Shown: piece after piece, positions 17,012-25,739 of the stretch
Position numbering within the stretch: position 1 is the stretch's first letter
Layout of the letters: every line of letters starts with the position of its first letter
Source: Methyloterricola oryzae
GTDB lineage: Bacteria; Pseudomonadota; Gammaproteobacteria; Methylococcales; Methylococcaceae
Assembly (NCBI RefSeq): GCF_000934725.1
Contig: NZ_JYNS01000015.1
Location: forward strand, 1-64,000
Direction: 5' to 3'
DNA: 64,000 nt
The notes under the pieces: model-generated
The model's database searches: none
Told to the model about the DNA's origin: nothing
The model's input: only the letters and a program-made list of their open reading frames with translations
Translations under genes and position numbers: made by a program

Positions 17012-17796
17012 TGCTCTTTCTGTGCACCTGGCTGGTAGTCGCATCGGTCATGGCCGGGTTCTGGATGCTGCAACGGCAGTCCGGTTCCGCCAATCTGGTG
17101 GATGTGGCCTGGGCCGGCCTGACCGGAAGCCTCGGCCCCTTCTACGCCCTGATGCTGGACGGCGACCCGCGCCGGCGCGGCCTGGTGGCGATGATGGCCG
17201 CCGCCTGGGGCTGGCGTCTTGCCTGGCATATCTGGCAAAGGGCGCGCCGCCACCCGCAGGAAGACGGCCGCTACCGTTACCTGCGCGAACACTGGTCGCA
17301 GCACACCCAGCTCAAGTTCTTCGCCTTCTACCAGGGGCAGGGCATGGCGGTCATGCTGTTTTCGCTGCCGTTCCTGGTGATCGCCGCAAGCCCGCAGTCC
17401 GCCCCCACCGCGGCCCTGGTCGTGGGGCTCCTGATCTGGGGCCTGTCGCTGGGCGGGGAGGCGCTGGCCGATCTGCAGTTAGCCCGCTGGCGCGGCGACC
17501 CGGCGCGACGGGGGCAGACATGCCGCTCGGGCCTGTGGCGGTATTCCAGGCACCCCAATTATTTCTTCGAATGGCTGCACTGGTGGAGCTATGTGTTCCT
17601 GGCCTGGGGCAGCCCTTTTGGGTGGGTCGCCCTGCTGGCCCAGGCGCTCATGCTCGTCTCCCTGTTCCAGGTAACCGGCATCCCCCACACGGAACGCCAG
17701 GCCCTGGCCAGCCGTGGCGACGACTACCGTGCCTATCAGGCCACCACCTCTCGCTTCTTTCCTTGGTTTCCAAAACATGTTGCAGATCGCCATTGA
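17011..17796 (+). CDS. DUF1295 membrane protein (steroid reductase/ICMT-like fold)
   Basis: 261-aa polytopic protein. The C-terminal motif S-G-L-W-R-Y-S-R-H-P-N-Y-F-F-E-W (encoded near 17525-17575) is the cofactor-binding signature shared by DUF1295, 3-oxo-5-alpha-steroid 4-dehydrogenases and isoprenylcysteine methyltransferases. The frame is open upstream through the DUF2878 gene, but the ATG at 17011 begins the first TM segment and overlaps the preceding stop by one base. The 3' end overlaps the next gene by 20 bp. It probably reduces or methylates a lipid. Confidence 0.85.
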   Translation: MLFLCTWLVVASVMAGFWMLQRQSGSANLVDVAWAGLTGSLGPFYALMLDGDPRRRGLVAMMAAAWGWRLAWHIWQRARRHPQEDGRYRYLREHWSQHTQLKFFAFYQGQGMAVMLFSLPFLVIAASPQSAPTAALVVGLLIWGLSLGGEALADLQLARWRGDPARRGQTCRSGLWRYSRHPNYFFEWLHWWSYVFLAWGSPFGWVALLAQALMLVSLFQVTGIPHTERQALASRGDDYRAYQATTSRFFPWFPKHVADRH

Positions 17797-18811
17797 CTGG
17801 ATGGAACGGGGCCTGCTGCCGGACGCCGCCGTGCGTTTCGGCATCCGGCGTTTGTTGCAGCAACGCCTGCAAGAGCTGCACGAGGCTGGCAGCGACGGCC
17901 AGCAACGCTTTCTCGCCTCCCTGCGGGAAGGCCCCATCGCCCAGGCGACGGAACAGGCCAACCGCCAGCACTACGAGGTGCCGGCGGCATTCTTCCGCCA
18001 GATCATGGGCAAGCACATGAAGTACAGCGCCTGTCTCTGGGAAGCGCAAGTCGAGACCCTGGATGAGGCCGAAGCGGCCATGCTCGCCCTCACCTGCCGC
18101 CGAGCCGGCCTCGCCGACGGACAGCGCATACTGGAGCTGGGCTGCGGCTGGGGCTCGCTGTCCCTGTGGATGGCGCGGCAGTACCCGGGCGCCAGCATCC
18201 TGGCCATGTCCAACTCCCACGGACAGCGCGCCTACATCGAAGCGGAGGCGGCCCGGCAAGGCCTGAGCAATCTGCGCGTCGTGACCGAGGACATCAACCG
18301 CTTCGAGCCGGACCCCGGCTTCGACCGCATCGTCTCGGTGGAGATGTTCGAGCACCTGCACAACTATGAGGAACTATTCCGCCGCCTGGCCGGGTGGCTG
18401 AGGGACGACGGTCGGGTGTTCCTGCACGTATTCAGCCACCGCCAGTACGCGTACCCCTTCGAAACCGAGGGTGAGGACAACTGGATGGGCCGCTATTTTT
18501 TCACCGGCGGGCTCATGCCCAGTGAAGACTTGTTCGAGCGGGTACAGGATGAGTTTGCCGTGAGCGCGCGCTGGCGCGTCAACGGTCTGCACTACGCAAA
18601 GACCTGTGAAGCCTGGCTGCAGAATCAGGATCGCAACGGCGCGGCAATCAAATCGCTGTTTGCCGAGGTCTATGGCGCGGATGCCGAACGCTGGTTCCAC
18701 CGCTGGCGCGTGTTCTTCATGGCCTGCGCGGAGCTGTTCGCCTACCGCGGCGGCGAGGAATGGGGCGTAACCCACTGCCTCATGGAAAAAGCTCAGTCGG
18801 CCAGTTCGTAG
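17777..18811 (+). CDS. CFA-synthase-like SAM methyltransferase (second copy)
   Basis: 344-aa second member of the family, distinct from the first: it lacks most of the N-terminal domain and has SAM motif L-E-L-G-C-G-W-G-S, the H-Y-E-V-P-A-A-F-F block, and S-V-E-M-F-E-H-L. The start is taken at ATG 17777 (M-L-Q-I-A-I-D-W-M-E-R-G), inside the end of the DUF1295 gene, rather than the longer out-of-context upstream Met. As the last gene of the operon it overlaps the convergent DUF6134 gene by 19 bp. The two copies may act sequentially or on different lipids. Confidence 0.88.
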   Translation: MLQIAIDWMERGLLPDAAVRFGIRRLLQQRLQELHEAGSDGQQRFLASLREGPIAQATEQANRQHYEVPAAFFRQIMGKHMKYSACLWEAQVETLDEAEAAMLALTCRRAGLADGQRILELGCGWGSLSLWMARQYPGASILAMSNSHGQRAYIEAEAARQGLSNLRVVTEDINRFEPDPGFDRIVSVEMFEHLHNYEELFRRLAGWLRDDGRVFLHVFSHRQYAYPFETEGEDNWMGRYFFTGGLMPSEDLFERVQDEFAVSARWRVNGLHYAKTCEAWLQNQDRNGAAIKSLFAEVYGADAERWFHRWRVFFMACAELFAYRGGEEWGVTHCLMEKAQSASS

Positions 18812-19461
18812 ACCAGACGCGAGCCCTTGAGGTCCGACTCCAGGCGCACCCACTCACGGTTGTCGGCGTACCAGAGATCCATGTCGATCTCCTTGCCTTT
18901 CAGCTTGTAGCGCACAGCATTGAATTGACGCTGCCCTATCTTCACCGATTCGCTGCCCACCGCGCGAATACTCACCGGCTGATATTCACCGGTCTGGGAA
19001 TTCAGCAGCCGCTGTTGCTTCAGGAATTCCGGGTTCCAGTAGGCGAAGCTCATCACGCAACCGGGCAGCACGGCTTCCCGCCCCTGACTGAGCGCCTTGA
19101 GACCGGCGGGCGTCTTCGCGGCATCCACCGCCAACCGATCGCCACCGTCATCGGTCCGCGCCTGCATCGACTCCAGGCAGCCGGATGACCAGACCTCCCG
19201 GTTCTGGTGCTGATAGCGGTACACGTCAATTCCGAGAAAACTGACCTTGAAGGCGGCCTCGATATCCACCTGCTCCTTGTCCCCGCTCCGGGAAATGCGG
19301 AAACGCTGCTCGCCGATATCCTTGCCATCATAAAACACCTTGAAGCGCCAGGCGCTGCGCTCCGCCGTCGCGACAGCCCCCTGCCACCCAGGAACCAGCA
19401 GCAGGCCCGCGCAAGCCGCGGCCAGCCAGGCTCTCTGCCGAAAAACATGCCAGATACCCAT
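18793..19461 (-). CDS. DUF6134-like exported protein
   Basis: 222-aa secreted or periplasmic beta-rich protein. The signal peptide (about residues 1-35) ends near V-A-T-A. The pattern F-K-V-F-Y-D-G-K-D-I-G-E-Q-R-F-R-I followed by A-A-F-K-V-S-F-L-G-I-D-V-Y-R-Y matches the DUF6134 family (related in fold to DUF3108). The start at 19461 is preferred over the Met at 19476 because a GGAGGGGG site precedes it. It is transcribed towards the CFA operon; homologues are often found with such clusters, suggesting a shared lipid-related task. Confidence 0.72.
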   Translation of the reverse strand: MGIWHVFRQRAWLAAACAGLLLVPGWQGAVATAERSAWRFKVFYDGKDIGEQRFRISRSGDKEQVDIEAAFKVSFLGIDVYRYQHQNREVWSSGCLESMQARTDDGGDRLAVDAAKTPAGLKALSQGREAVLPGCVMSFAYWNPEFLKQQRLLNSQTGEYQPVSIRAVGSESVKIGQRQFNAVRYKLKGKEIDMDLWYADNREWVRLESDLKGSRLVYELAD

Positions 19462-19537
19462 GCGCCCCCTCCTCACATTGTCTGACCGCGGGTTCAGTCA
19501 CCCTGCATTGCGTTTGATGGCGCGGCGGACCCAGAGT

Positions 19538-19960
19538 TCAAAACGGCTTGATTGTCGCCAGCAGCACGATGGCGAACAGGAACAGCACTGGCACTTCGTT
19601 CATCCAGCGGAAATACACGTGGCTGTGGAGATTGCGGTCGTTTTTCAGTTCCAGCAGCCACTTGCCGCACCAGACGTGGTAGGCCACCAGCAGCACGATG
19701 AGCGTCAACTTGAGGTGCAGCCAGCCGCTGGCCGCATACATCTCCCAAGCGTAGTCCGCCAGCATCCAGATGCCGAACACCAGGGTCAGCACCATGCCGG
19801 GTGTCATGATGCCGAAATAGAGCTTCCGCTCCATGATCTTGAAGCGCTCGATGCTGACCACATCGGAACTCATCGCATGGTAAACGAAAAGGCGCGGCAG
19901 GTAGAACAGCCCGGCGAACCAGGTCACCATGAATATCAGATGGAACGCCTTGAGCCACAT
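19538..19960 (-). CDS. hemJ: Protoporphyrinogen IX oxidase HemJ
   Basis: 140-aa four-TM protein of the HemJ (UPF0093) family, which oxidises protoporphyrinogen IX in haem synthesis. The N-terminal K-A-F-H-L-I-F-M-V-T-W-F-A-G-L-F-Y-L-P-R-L-F-V-Y-H block with its conserved histidines and the later H-L-K-L and Y-F-R-W-M-N-E-V-P motifs are clear. Typical length. The ATG at 19960 is used; a TTG just before it is out of character. It lies downstream of the TlpA-like gene with a 4-bp gap and is probably co-transcribed. Confidence 0.92.
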   Translation of the reverse strand: MWLKAFHLIFMVTWFAGLFYLPRLFVYHAMSSDVVSIERFKIMERKLYFGIMTPGMVLTLVFGIWMLADYAWEMYAASGWLHLKLTLIVLLVAYHVWCGKWLLELKNDRNLHSHVYFRWMNEVPVLFLFAIVLLATIKPF

Positions 19961-19964
19961 CAAC

Positions 19965-20483
19965 CTACACCTCCGTCAGCAAAGCTTGAATTCGCGCCGT
20001 CAACTCCTGCAGGTCCAGAGGCCCCAGGCGGCGCAGCACGATGGTCCCATCGCCCGCGATGAGCACGCTGTAAGGCACCCACTCCACCCCGGCGAAGGCC
20101 CTGGCGTGCTCCCCCTTCAGGTCCAGCGCCACCGGAAAGGGAATCCCCAGTCGGTCCACCACGGACTTCACCTCGCTAGGCATGTCATAGGACATGGCGA
20201 TGCCGATGACCTTCAGCCCGGCAGGGGTGAATTTCCGGTACAAATCGGCCAGGGCCGGCAACTCCTCGATGCAACTGCGGCAGTTGGACGCCCAGAAATT
20301 GACGAGTACCGGCGAACCACCGAGATCACGCAGGGTGATGCGCTCCCCGCTGATCGTCACCAATTCGAGATCGGGCGCGCGCTCGGCCAGCCGCGTCCAG
20401 GTCCAGACGGCCGCAACCACGGCGCAAAGCGCGAGGGCCGTCAGGGCCAGCCACTTGCCTCTTGTGGACACGAAATCCCCCAT
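19965..20483 (-). CDS. TlpA-like membrane-anchored thioredoxin-fold protein
   Basis: 172-aa protein with one N-terminal TM anchor (about residues 11-30) and a periplasmic TlpA/ResA-type domain. The active-site motif reads W-A-S-N-C-R-S-C (Cys68, Cys71): the two cysteines of the redox centre are present, but the residue before the first Cys is Asn rather than Trp and the dipeptide is Arg-Ser. Cis-Pro is in W-V-P-Y. It should reduce disulfides of apocytochromes or copper-site proteins. The ATG at 20483 follows a TTG alternative. Confidence 0.85.
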   Translation of the reverse strand: MGDFVSTRGKWLALTALALCAVVAAVWTWTRLAERAPDLELVTISGERITLRDLGGSPVLVNFWASNCRSCIEELPALADLYRKFTPAGLKVIGIAMSYDMPSEVKSVVDRLGIPFPVALDLKGEHARAFAGVEWVPYSVLIAGDGTIVLRRLGPLDLQELTARIQALLTEV

Positions 20484-20539
20484 CAATGCAAAGGGCGGCT
20501 GGCCCCTCGGCTCAGCCGCCCCTCGAATAATGAATGGGC

Positions 20540-21511
20540 TTATTGGTCCAACTGCTGGATGCCGTCCAGGAACCAGGTGGGCTGTTTGCTGTGCTGCGGA
20601 CGCACGAAATGCCAGACCTCCCTAACCTGCTGCGGTTCCTCGCCCTGCGCTTCGCGCATCAAGACATCGAACAGCACGCTCGCCCTGCGCTCAGAGGCCT
20701 CATCACGCACTTCCAAGAGACGCGCATCGACATTCAGCAGCTCGGTCCGGTTGTCGCCACTGCGCTCGCGCAACTGATCCTGCAACTCCGCGAACACCTT
20801 GTCCGTGGTCAATGCGCGCAGGTCAGCCACGTCACGCTGGTCCCACGCCTGCTGCATCTGCGCATAGGCTGCGCGGGCCCCGCCCAGGAAGGCGCTTGCA
20901 TCGAAGTCGGACGGAACCGCCGGGGCCGCCGCGGCGCCAGACCCGGAACCCAGGCCGCCCTTGCGGGACAGGATGTCGGTGTCGAACCCGGCAGGGCTGG
21001 TCGCGGGACGGGCGCTGTCCGCGCGGCGCTGGTAGCCCGCCTCATAAGCCGCCGGCTCGACGGGCACCTGCGCGGGACCCGCCGCCGTGCCGTAGCGACC
21101 TTCCTGTGCCGTTCCCCGGCGCGCGGCCAGCAGCTTGAACAGCAGGAAGGCGATGCCGGCAAAGATCAGGATGTCGAGCAGGTTGATGTGCTCGAAGGCC
21201 CCGCCGAACAGCATGGCACCAAGCAGACCGCCCAGGGCGAGCCCGCCCAGCATGCCCATAAGGCCACCACGGCGACCCATGGCGTCCCGGGCCGCCTGAT
21301 TGCGCTCGCTGGCCGGCGAACGATAGGCCGGGTTCTGCGACTGGAATCCAGGCGAAGCGTTGGATGGCGCGCGGTAGGGCTCACTGTAGGAAGGACGGCT
21401 GCCGAAGGACTTGCCGCCCCCCAGGCGCTTGGCGGATGCCTCGCCCACAAGGCCCAGGGCAAGCGTCAGCGCGATAAGGAGGCACAGCAGGAATCGACCG
21501 GTCTTTTTCAT
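20540..21511 (-). CDS. Tim44-like domain membrane protein
   Basis: 323-aa protein with a signal/anchor segment, a low-complexity S/P/R-rich linker (about 30-75), a short Gly/Leu hydrophobic hairpin (G-G-L-M-G-M-L-G-G-L-A-L-G-G-L-L-G-A-M-L-F) and second TM near 105-125, then a C-terminal Tim44-like/TIM44-related domain beginning near residue 195 (F-L-G-G-A-R-A-A-Y-A-Q-M-Q-Q-A-W-D). This architecture is standard for bacterial Tim44-domain proteins of unknown function in proteobacteria. It is separated by 56 bp from the TlpA-like gene downstream. Confidence 0.85.
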   Translation of the reverse strand: MKKTGRFLLCLLIALTLALGLVGEASAKRLGGGKSFGSRPSYSEPYRAPSNASPGFQSQNPAYRSPASERNQAARDAMGRRGGLMGMLGGLALGGLLGAMLFGGAFEHINLLDILIFAGIAFLLFKLLAARRGTAQEGRYGTAAGPAQVPVEPAAYEAGYQRRADSARPATSPAGFDTDILSRKGGLGSGSGAAAAPAVPSDFDASAFLGGARAAYAQMQQAWDQRDVADLRALTTDKVFAELQDQLRERSGDNRTELLNVDARLLEVRDEASERRASVLFDVLMREAQGEEPQQVREVWHFVRPQHSKQPTWFLDGIQQLDQ

Positions 21512-21662
21512 GATTCACTCATGGTTGTTGAGAAATTCTGTTGGGGCTGCGTTATAGGCCAGGTGCCGCGCTTTGAGCAAGTCACCTGGACTTTTCCCTC
21601 TTCATTATGACAAGCCCCGCGGGAATTCTATCCCGAATCGGGACCGGATTCGGCAGGCCCGT

Positions 21663-22148
21663 TCATTCCGCCTGCGCGGCGCAGCGGAACATCCACGCGC
21701 CCAGACCCAACAGAACCACTCCCGCAAGCGGGGAAACCGCAAGAGGCATGGTCCAGCCGGCGACGACAATCTCTATGCCCAGGACCCAACGCAGGATATG
21801 CGCGAGGCCCGCCAGCAGAAACAGCGCCGCCGCCGTCATCAAGGCCGCCCGCCCGCTGCCGGCGGGCACGTCCATCGCATCCTCGGCGGCCTCCTCCGTC
21901 CCCTCCTGATCGCACCGGGCTTGGGCTTGCTTGAGAGCGCGCTTTCGCGCCCTGTCCCGCTCGCGGGCCTTTTCCTTCTGCTGCTGCTTGTAAAGCGCGA
22001 TGCCCTTCTCGATACCCTTGGCGATCAGCCGCGTCTGCTCCTTGGTCTGCCCCGGACTCTGCGTGGCCTTGGCCACGCGCATAGCCTCCTCGCGCAGATG
22101 CTGCTCGCCCTGGTCCTGGAAACTCGGCGGTTTTAGGCGGTTCGTCAT
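21663..22148 (-). CDS. DUF2956 family protein with C-terminal membrane anchor
   Basis: 161 aa. The N-terminal 75 residues carry the DUF2956 signature (E-A-M-R-V-A-K-A-T-Q-S-P-G-Q-T-K-E-Q-T and K-G-I-E-K-G-I with K-Q-Q-Q-K-E-K-A-R-E-R-D), a highly charged helical region. Two hydrophobic segments follow at about 102-122 and 128-150, longer than the shortest family members. The start at 22148 is fixed by the conserved M-T-N-R-L start; upstream in-frame sequence lies within the divergent promoter region. Function unknown. Confidence 0.85.
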   Translation of the reverse strand: MTNRLKPPSFQDQGEQHLREEAMRVAKATQSPGQTKEQTRLIAKGIEKGIALYKQQQKEKARERDRARKRALKQAQARCDQEGTEEAAEDAMDVPAGSGRAALMTAAALFLLAGLAHILRWVLGIEIVVAGWTMPLAVSPLAGVVLLGLGAWMFRCAAQAE

Positions 22149-22250
22149 GGCCTTGCTGATCCCATTTCGGTCATTGCCGGCATCGAAGATTTCCGGGGGC
22201 TTCTGGTATGCTGCCGTATTTCTGGCTTGTCCGCGAGACCGAGCAAACCC

Positions 22251-23039
22251 ATGCTGCACAACCTGCCCGCATTCACCGCGCGCTGGCGCGCAGGCGCATT
22301 GAGCGATGCAGCCTATGCCGGGGTGTATTTCCTGCTGTGGCAGATCGAGCGCCACGGCGGACGCTTCGCGTCCCGGCGGAGCAAACGCGATCCCAGACCG
22401 GATGCCCAGGCCTGGCTGGCGGATATCGAGCAGGCCCCGAGCCAGGAACTGCCCCACCTGTTGGGAGACTGGTTTCAGCGCTACCAGTTCCAGGGCGTCA
22501 TACCCAATGTGCCTGCCGCATTGTATCACTGGCTGACGGGAGCCTGGCCCCTGCGGCTGCTGGAACGCATCCCCGCGCCGCGGGACGTACTGCGGATGCA
22601 AGCCGCGGGCGCGCGGCCGGTCACCGTGTTTTCAGAGTTCCCGCGCATGACGCAGCCTGTGCTGGGAAAAGCCGACGCCTTCGCCTTCATGATCCACGAC
22701 CTGGAACATGCCTACAAGCTGCTGCACGAACCATCCCTGTACCAGGGCCAGATGGCCTTCTTCGCCTGTCTGCGGGACTGCCTCGATGGGTTCCAGCCCT
22801 ATCTCGAAGATACCGCGTTCGCCGCCAAGTTCGATTACCTGATCAGCGACATGAATACCCATCCGGCCCACAGCCTGCAGTATCTACAGGCCATCCTGCT
22901 GGACTGGCACCTGCGACGGGAAGGCAAGGCGGCCAACGACAGGGTCTCGACGCCCGCCTGGGCAGCGATCGAACGGCTGTTGGAGGATTCGGGGCTGCGG
23001 GCGGCGGCGGACCTCAGGGAACCGGCTTGCCGGACTTGA
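22251..23039 (+). CDS. Helical protein of unknown function with H-D-L-E-H motif
   Basis: 262-aa soluble, helix-rich protein. I recognise no family. A conserved-looking segment F-A-F-M-I-H-D-L-E-H-A-Y-K-L-L-H-E-P (encoded about 22681-22735) has His, Asp and Glu residues arranged as metal ligands might be, followed by a Cys pair region (F-F-A-C-L-R-D-C-L-D-G-F). No signal peptide or TM. A TATGCT -10-like box lies at 22207-22212, and the ATG at 22251 is preferred over a TTG at 22227. Its last codons overlap the 3' end of the convergent Smr gene by 26 bp. Confidence 0.7.
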   Translation: MLHNLPAFTARWRAGALSDAAYAGVYFLLWQIERHGGRFASRRSKRDPRPDAQAWLADIEQAPSQELPHLLGDWFQRYQFQGVIPNVPAALYHWLTGAWPLRLLERIPAPRDVLRMQAAGARPVTVFSEFPRMTQPVLGKADAFAFMIHDLEHAYKLLHEPSLYQGQMAFFACLRDCLDGFQPYLEDTAFAAKFDYLISDMNTHPAHSLQYLQAILLDWHLRREGKAANDRVSTPAWAAIERLLEDSGLRAAADLREPACRT

Positions 23040-23625
23040 GCCCGAGGCTCTCGCGGGTGCGCTCCTTGGCCTTCTCGCTCTTGCGCAGCAGCAGGTAGAC
23101 CGCGCCGGTACCGCCGTGAAACTTCTGCGCGCTATGAAAGGCCATGATCTCCGGGAACATGGGCAGCCAGCGGGCCACGCAGCTTTTGATCACCGCCTGG
23201 GACTCGGGATTGCGCGTCCCTTTGCCGTGGTTGATGAGAGCGGTGCGGATGTCATGCTGCATGCAATCGCGAATGAACTGGAAAACCGCGCGCCGCGCCT
23301 GCTCGATACTCAATAGGTGCAGGTCCAGGGTTGCCTCCACCGGATAGCGGCCCTGCTGGAGGCTATGAAACACGCCGTTCTGCACGCCCTGCCGCTTGAA
23401 GCTGAGCACCTCCAGGGGATGCACCGCCTGAATGAAGCCCGAGGGGAGGAAGTTCTCGTCTCCGCCATGCGGATTCTGCGCGGCGGCACGGCGGTAGACC
23501 TGGCCCGGCGTCGGCTTCGCGTTCCCTCGCTGGTGCAGAACCTTCGACTCCCGGCTCTTGAGCGGCTGCACCCCGGCCATCTCCTGCTCAAACAGGGCTT
23601 TTTCGTCTTCGTTCATCAGTACCAT
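23014..23625 (-). CDS. Smr-domain endonuclease (SmrA-like)
   Basis: 203-aa protein with a C-terminal Smr domain. The core L-D-L-H-L-L-S-I-E-Q-A-R motif (near residues 100-111) and the H-G-K-G-T-R-N loop (near 133-139) are the family's catalytic landmarks. The N-terminal 90 residues, with the Y-R-R-A-A and F-L-P-S-G-F segments, match the SmrA group rather than MutS2. Such proteins nick or bind branched DNA/RNA. A GAGG site precedes the ATG at 23625, so the first Met of M-V-L-M is used. Its 3' end overlaps the convergent gene at 22251-23039. Confidence 0.88.
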   Translation of the reverse strand: MVLMNEDEKALFEQEMAGVQPLKSRESKVLHQRGNAKPTPGQVYRRAAAQNPHGGDENFLPSGFIQAVHPLEVLSFKRQGVQNGVFHSLQQGRYPVEATLDLHLLSIEQARRAVFQFIRDCMQHDIRTALINHGKGTRNPESQAVIKSCVARWLPMFPEIMAFHSAQKFHGGTGAVYLLLRKSEKAKERTRESLGLKSGKPVP

Positions 23626-23689
23626 GGGGAGACCTCAAACAGAACGCGCGCTTTTGGCGCGACGCTGTTATCTTACCCCAGCCGTCCCA

Positions 23690-25333
23690 CTATGTCCGGG
23701 TTCCGCGGCCGTCCGCTCCGCGGCTCACCAGTTCAACGATGTCACCGGTGTCCTGTGCCAAGGCGTAGCCATTTCGGCCCTGACGCTTGACTTCGTACAT
23801 GGCGCGATCCGCCAGTCTGAAAAGGTCGTCGGCGTTCTGCGCCGGGTTGGTCTGCACGGCGACACCGATGCTGGCCCCGACCTCCACGGACTCGCCCAGA
23901 GCCAGCAGGATGGGTTGACAGATGGCGAGGACCAGTTCCCTGGCGATCGCCCCCGCCATGTCCCCGGAACCGCAGTTGGCCAGGACGATCACGAACTCGT
24001 CGCCCCCATGCCGCGCCACGATGTCCCCGGCGCGCACACAGGCCTTGATCCTGCGCCCCGTCTCGACCAGCACCTCGTCACCGGCGTGGTGTCCGAGGCT
24101 GTCATTGATGGTCTTGAAGTTATCCAGATCGAGCACCAGGAGCACGGCGGGCGGCCGACCGCCGGACGAGCCCTTCATTAGCCGCAGCAGTTCCCGTTCG
24201 GCGGCGCTGCGCCGGAGAAGGCCGGTAAGGGGATCGTAATTGGCCTCGTGCTGGGCGCGCGCCTCCGCTTCGAGGCGCTCGGTCACATCGTATAGCACGC
24301 CCTGAAAATACGTGCTTCCTGACGCATCGGTCTGACGGGAGATCAGGCAGTGCACCCAGACCATGTCGCCGTTGCGCGGGTTCTTCAGCTGCAGGTCCAG
24401 GGCCACCGCCTGGCCACGCTCCTCCGCCTGGCGCATGAGTTCCCTGACCCTCTCCGGTTCGGCAAATACCAAGGCAGCGAAATCCTGCCCCAGGCGCTGC
24501 CCATCCGGGCTCTCATGCAGGCCGGCGACACGCTCGAGACTGGGATTGGCGGTCAGCAGGCGGCCTTCGCCGTCCAGCACGAAGATACCGGCGCTGGTGG
24601 TCACGAAGATGCTGCGCAGTTGCTGCTCGACCGCCTGGATCTCCTCCCGCAGGGCGCGCTCTGCCGCGAACTTCTGCTCCAGCGCATCCAGAAGCCCGTT
24701 GATGTCCCGCACCAGTTGACCCAACTCATCGTTGTGGTTGCGCGGCAATACCTCCAGCCGCTGCGCCTGGCCGACGCTGATGGCGTGCAGCGCACCGGAA
24801 ACCTGCATCAGCGGCCGGGACATGAACCAGCGCACCACCGCCAGCACGATCAGGGCAGTCAGCCCGATGAGCACCGTCGAGTTGATGGCATTCACCAAGG
24901 CGCTGTAGCGTGCCTCCTGCAGGTTGAAGCGGGCTTCCGGGACTACCGTGATGGTGCCCACCACTTCGCGATCACCGAATGGGGAATACAGGTCGCGCTG
25001 GACCGCATGCTGGGTGACCACCGAGGTATCCCGGGCCTGGCTCAGGTTCAGCCCGCGACTGTCGCTGAGCCGCGCCTCATGCACGATCTGGTTGCGCAAC
25101 AAGCCTTTCAGGACGTCCTCGCCGATCTGACGGTTTCCCGTGTAGGCCGCGATGGTGGCGGTGCTCTCCACAGTATCCAGCAATTGTTCGAGCATCAGCG
25201 TCGTCTTCTGCGCCGAGCGCCGCAGTTCCGTGGCAAAGAATACGCCCGAGGTAATGGCGGCGATGACCAGGGCCACCCCGATCACCGACAGGGCCAGCTT
25301 GCGCTCCAGGCGTCGCCTCTTGAAAGGCTTCAT
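23690..25333 (-). CDS. Membrane diguanylate cyclase with HAMP, PAS and GGDEF domains
   Basis: 547-aa sensor enzyme predicted to make c-di-GMP. TM1 is at about 13-35, a periplasmic sensor at 36-146, TM2 at 147-169, HAMP at 170-222, PAS with a PAC tail at about 236-360, and GGDEF to about 530. The active site G-G-D-E-F is intact at 443-447, and the product-inhibition I-site R-A-G-D is at 434-437, exactly five residues before it. No EAL domain. The ATG overlaps the stop of the PstS-like gene by one base, so it is translationally coupled to a candidate periplasmic ligand protein. Confidence 0.93.
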   Translation of the reverse strand: MKPFKRRRLERKLALSVIGVALVIAAITSGVFFATELRRSAQKTTLMLEQLLDTVESTATIAAYTGNRQIGEDVLKGLLRNQIVHEARLSDSRGLNLSQARDTSVVTQHAVQRDLYSPFGDREVVGTITVVPEARFNLQEARYSALVNAINSTVLIGLTALIVLAVVRWFMSRPLMQVSGALHAISVGQAQRLEVLPRNHNDELGQLVRDINGLLDALEQKFAAERALREEIQAVEQQLRSIFVTTSAGIFVLDGEGRLLTANPSLERVAGLHESPDGQRLGQDFAALVFAEPERVRELMRQAEERGQAVALDLQLKNPRNGDMVWVHCLISRQTDASGSTYFQGVLYDVTERLEAEARAQHEANYDPLTGLLRRSAAERELLRLMKGSSGGRPPAVLLVLDLDNFKTINDSLGHHAGDEVLVETGRRIKACVRAGDIVARHGGDEFVIVLANCGSGDMAGAIARELVLAICQPILLALGESVEVGASIGVAVQTNPAQNADDLFRLADRAMYEVKRQGRNGYALAQDTGDIVELVSRGADGRGTRT

Positions 25334-25737
25334 CAGTTCAGTTGCAACAGCACGCGCACCGTCTTGTCGGCGTGCGGTTTCGATACATAGCCAATGGCCC
25401 CCTCATTTTCGCGCACCACCTTCAACACCGCTTCGTCATCCGGCAGTTGCAGGGGCGGCGAGGCCTGGCCAGTAAACATGATGCGCGCCCAATAGGCGTT
25501 TATCTGCTCCACCGGGCGCGAAGTCAGTTTCTGGTAGAACTCGCCGCGCAAATCGGAAGACTGGTCGATGGGCAACGCGAAACGCCCGTCCGGGAAGGTG
25601 CGCGTCCGACCCAGAAAAATGTCCTGTACCTGCTTGGCACTTAGTGCCTCGCTGGGATTGCGCAGGTTGCCGATGACGGCGACCTCGGCGTGGACCGCGA
25701 ACACCATCAGCAGCAGAGGCAAGGCCAAGATTCGCAT
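25333..25737 (-). CDS. Small PstS-like periplasmic phosphate/anion-binding domain protein
   Basis: 134-aa exported protein. The signal peptide (about 1-17) ends at V-H-A. The rest matches the short PBP-like proteins annotated as phosphate ABC transporter substrate-binding (E-A-L-S-A-K-Q-V-Q-D-I-F-L-G-R-T-R-T-F-P-D-G and the G-A-I-G-Y-V motif). It is far shorter than a transport binding protein (about 330 aa) and no PstABC genes are nearby. Lying between an outer-membrane barrel and a membrane GGDEF cyclase, it is more likely a sensory partner than a transporter component. Start fixed by the signal peptide. Confidence 0.82.
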   Translation of the reverse strand: MRILALPLLLMVFAVHAEVAVIGNLRNPSEALSAKQVQDIFLGRTRTFPDGRFALPIDQSSDLRGEFYQKLTSRPVEQINAYWARIMFTGQASPPLQLPDDEAVLKVVRENEGAIGYVSKPHADKTVRVLLQLN

Positions 25738-25739
25738 GG

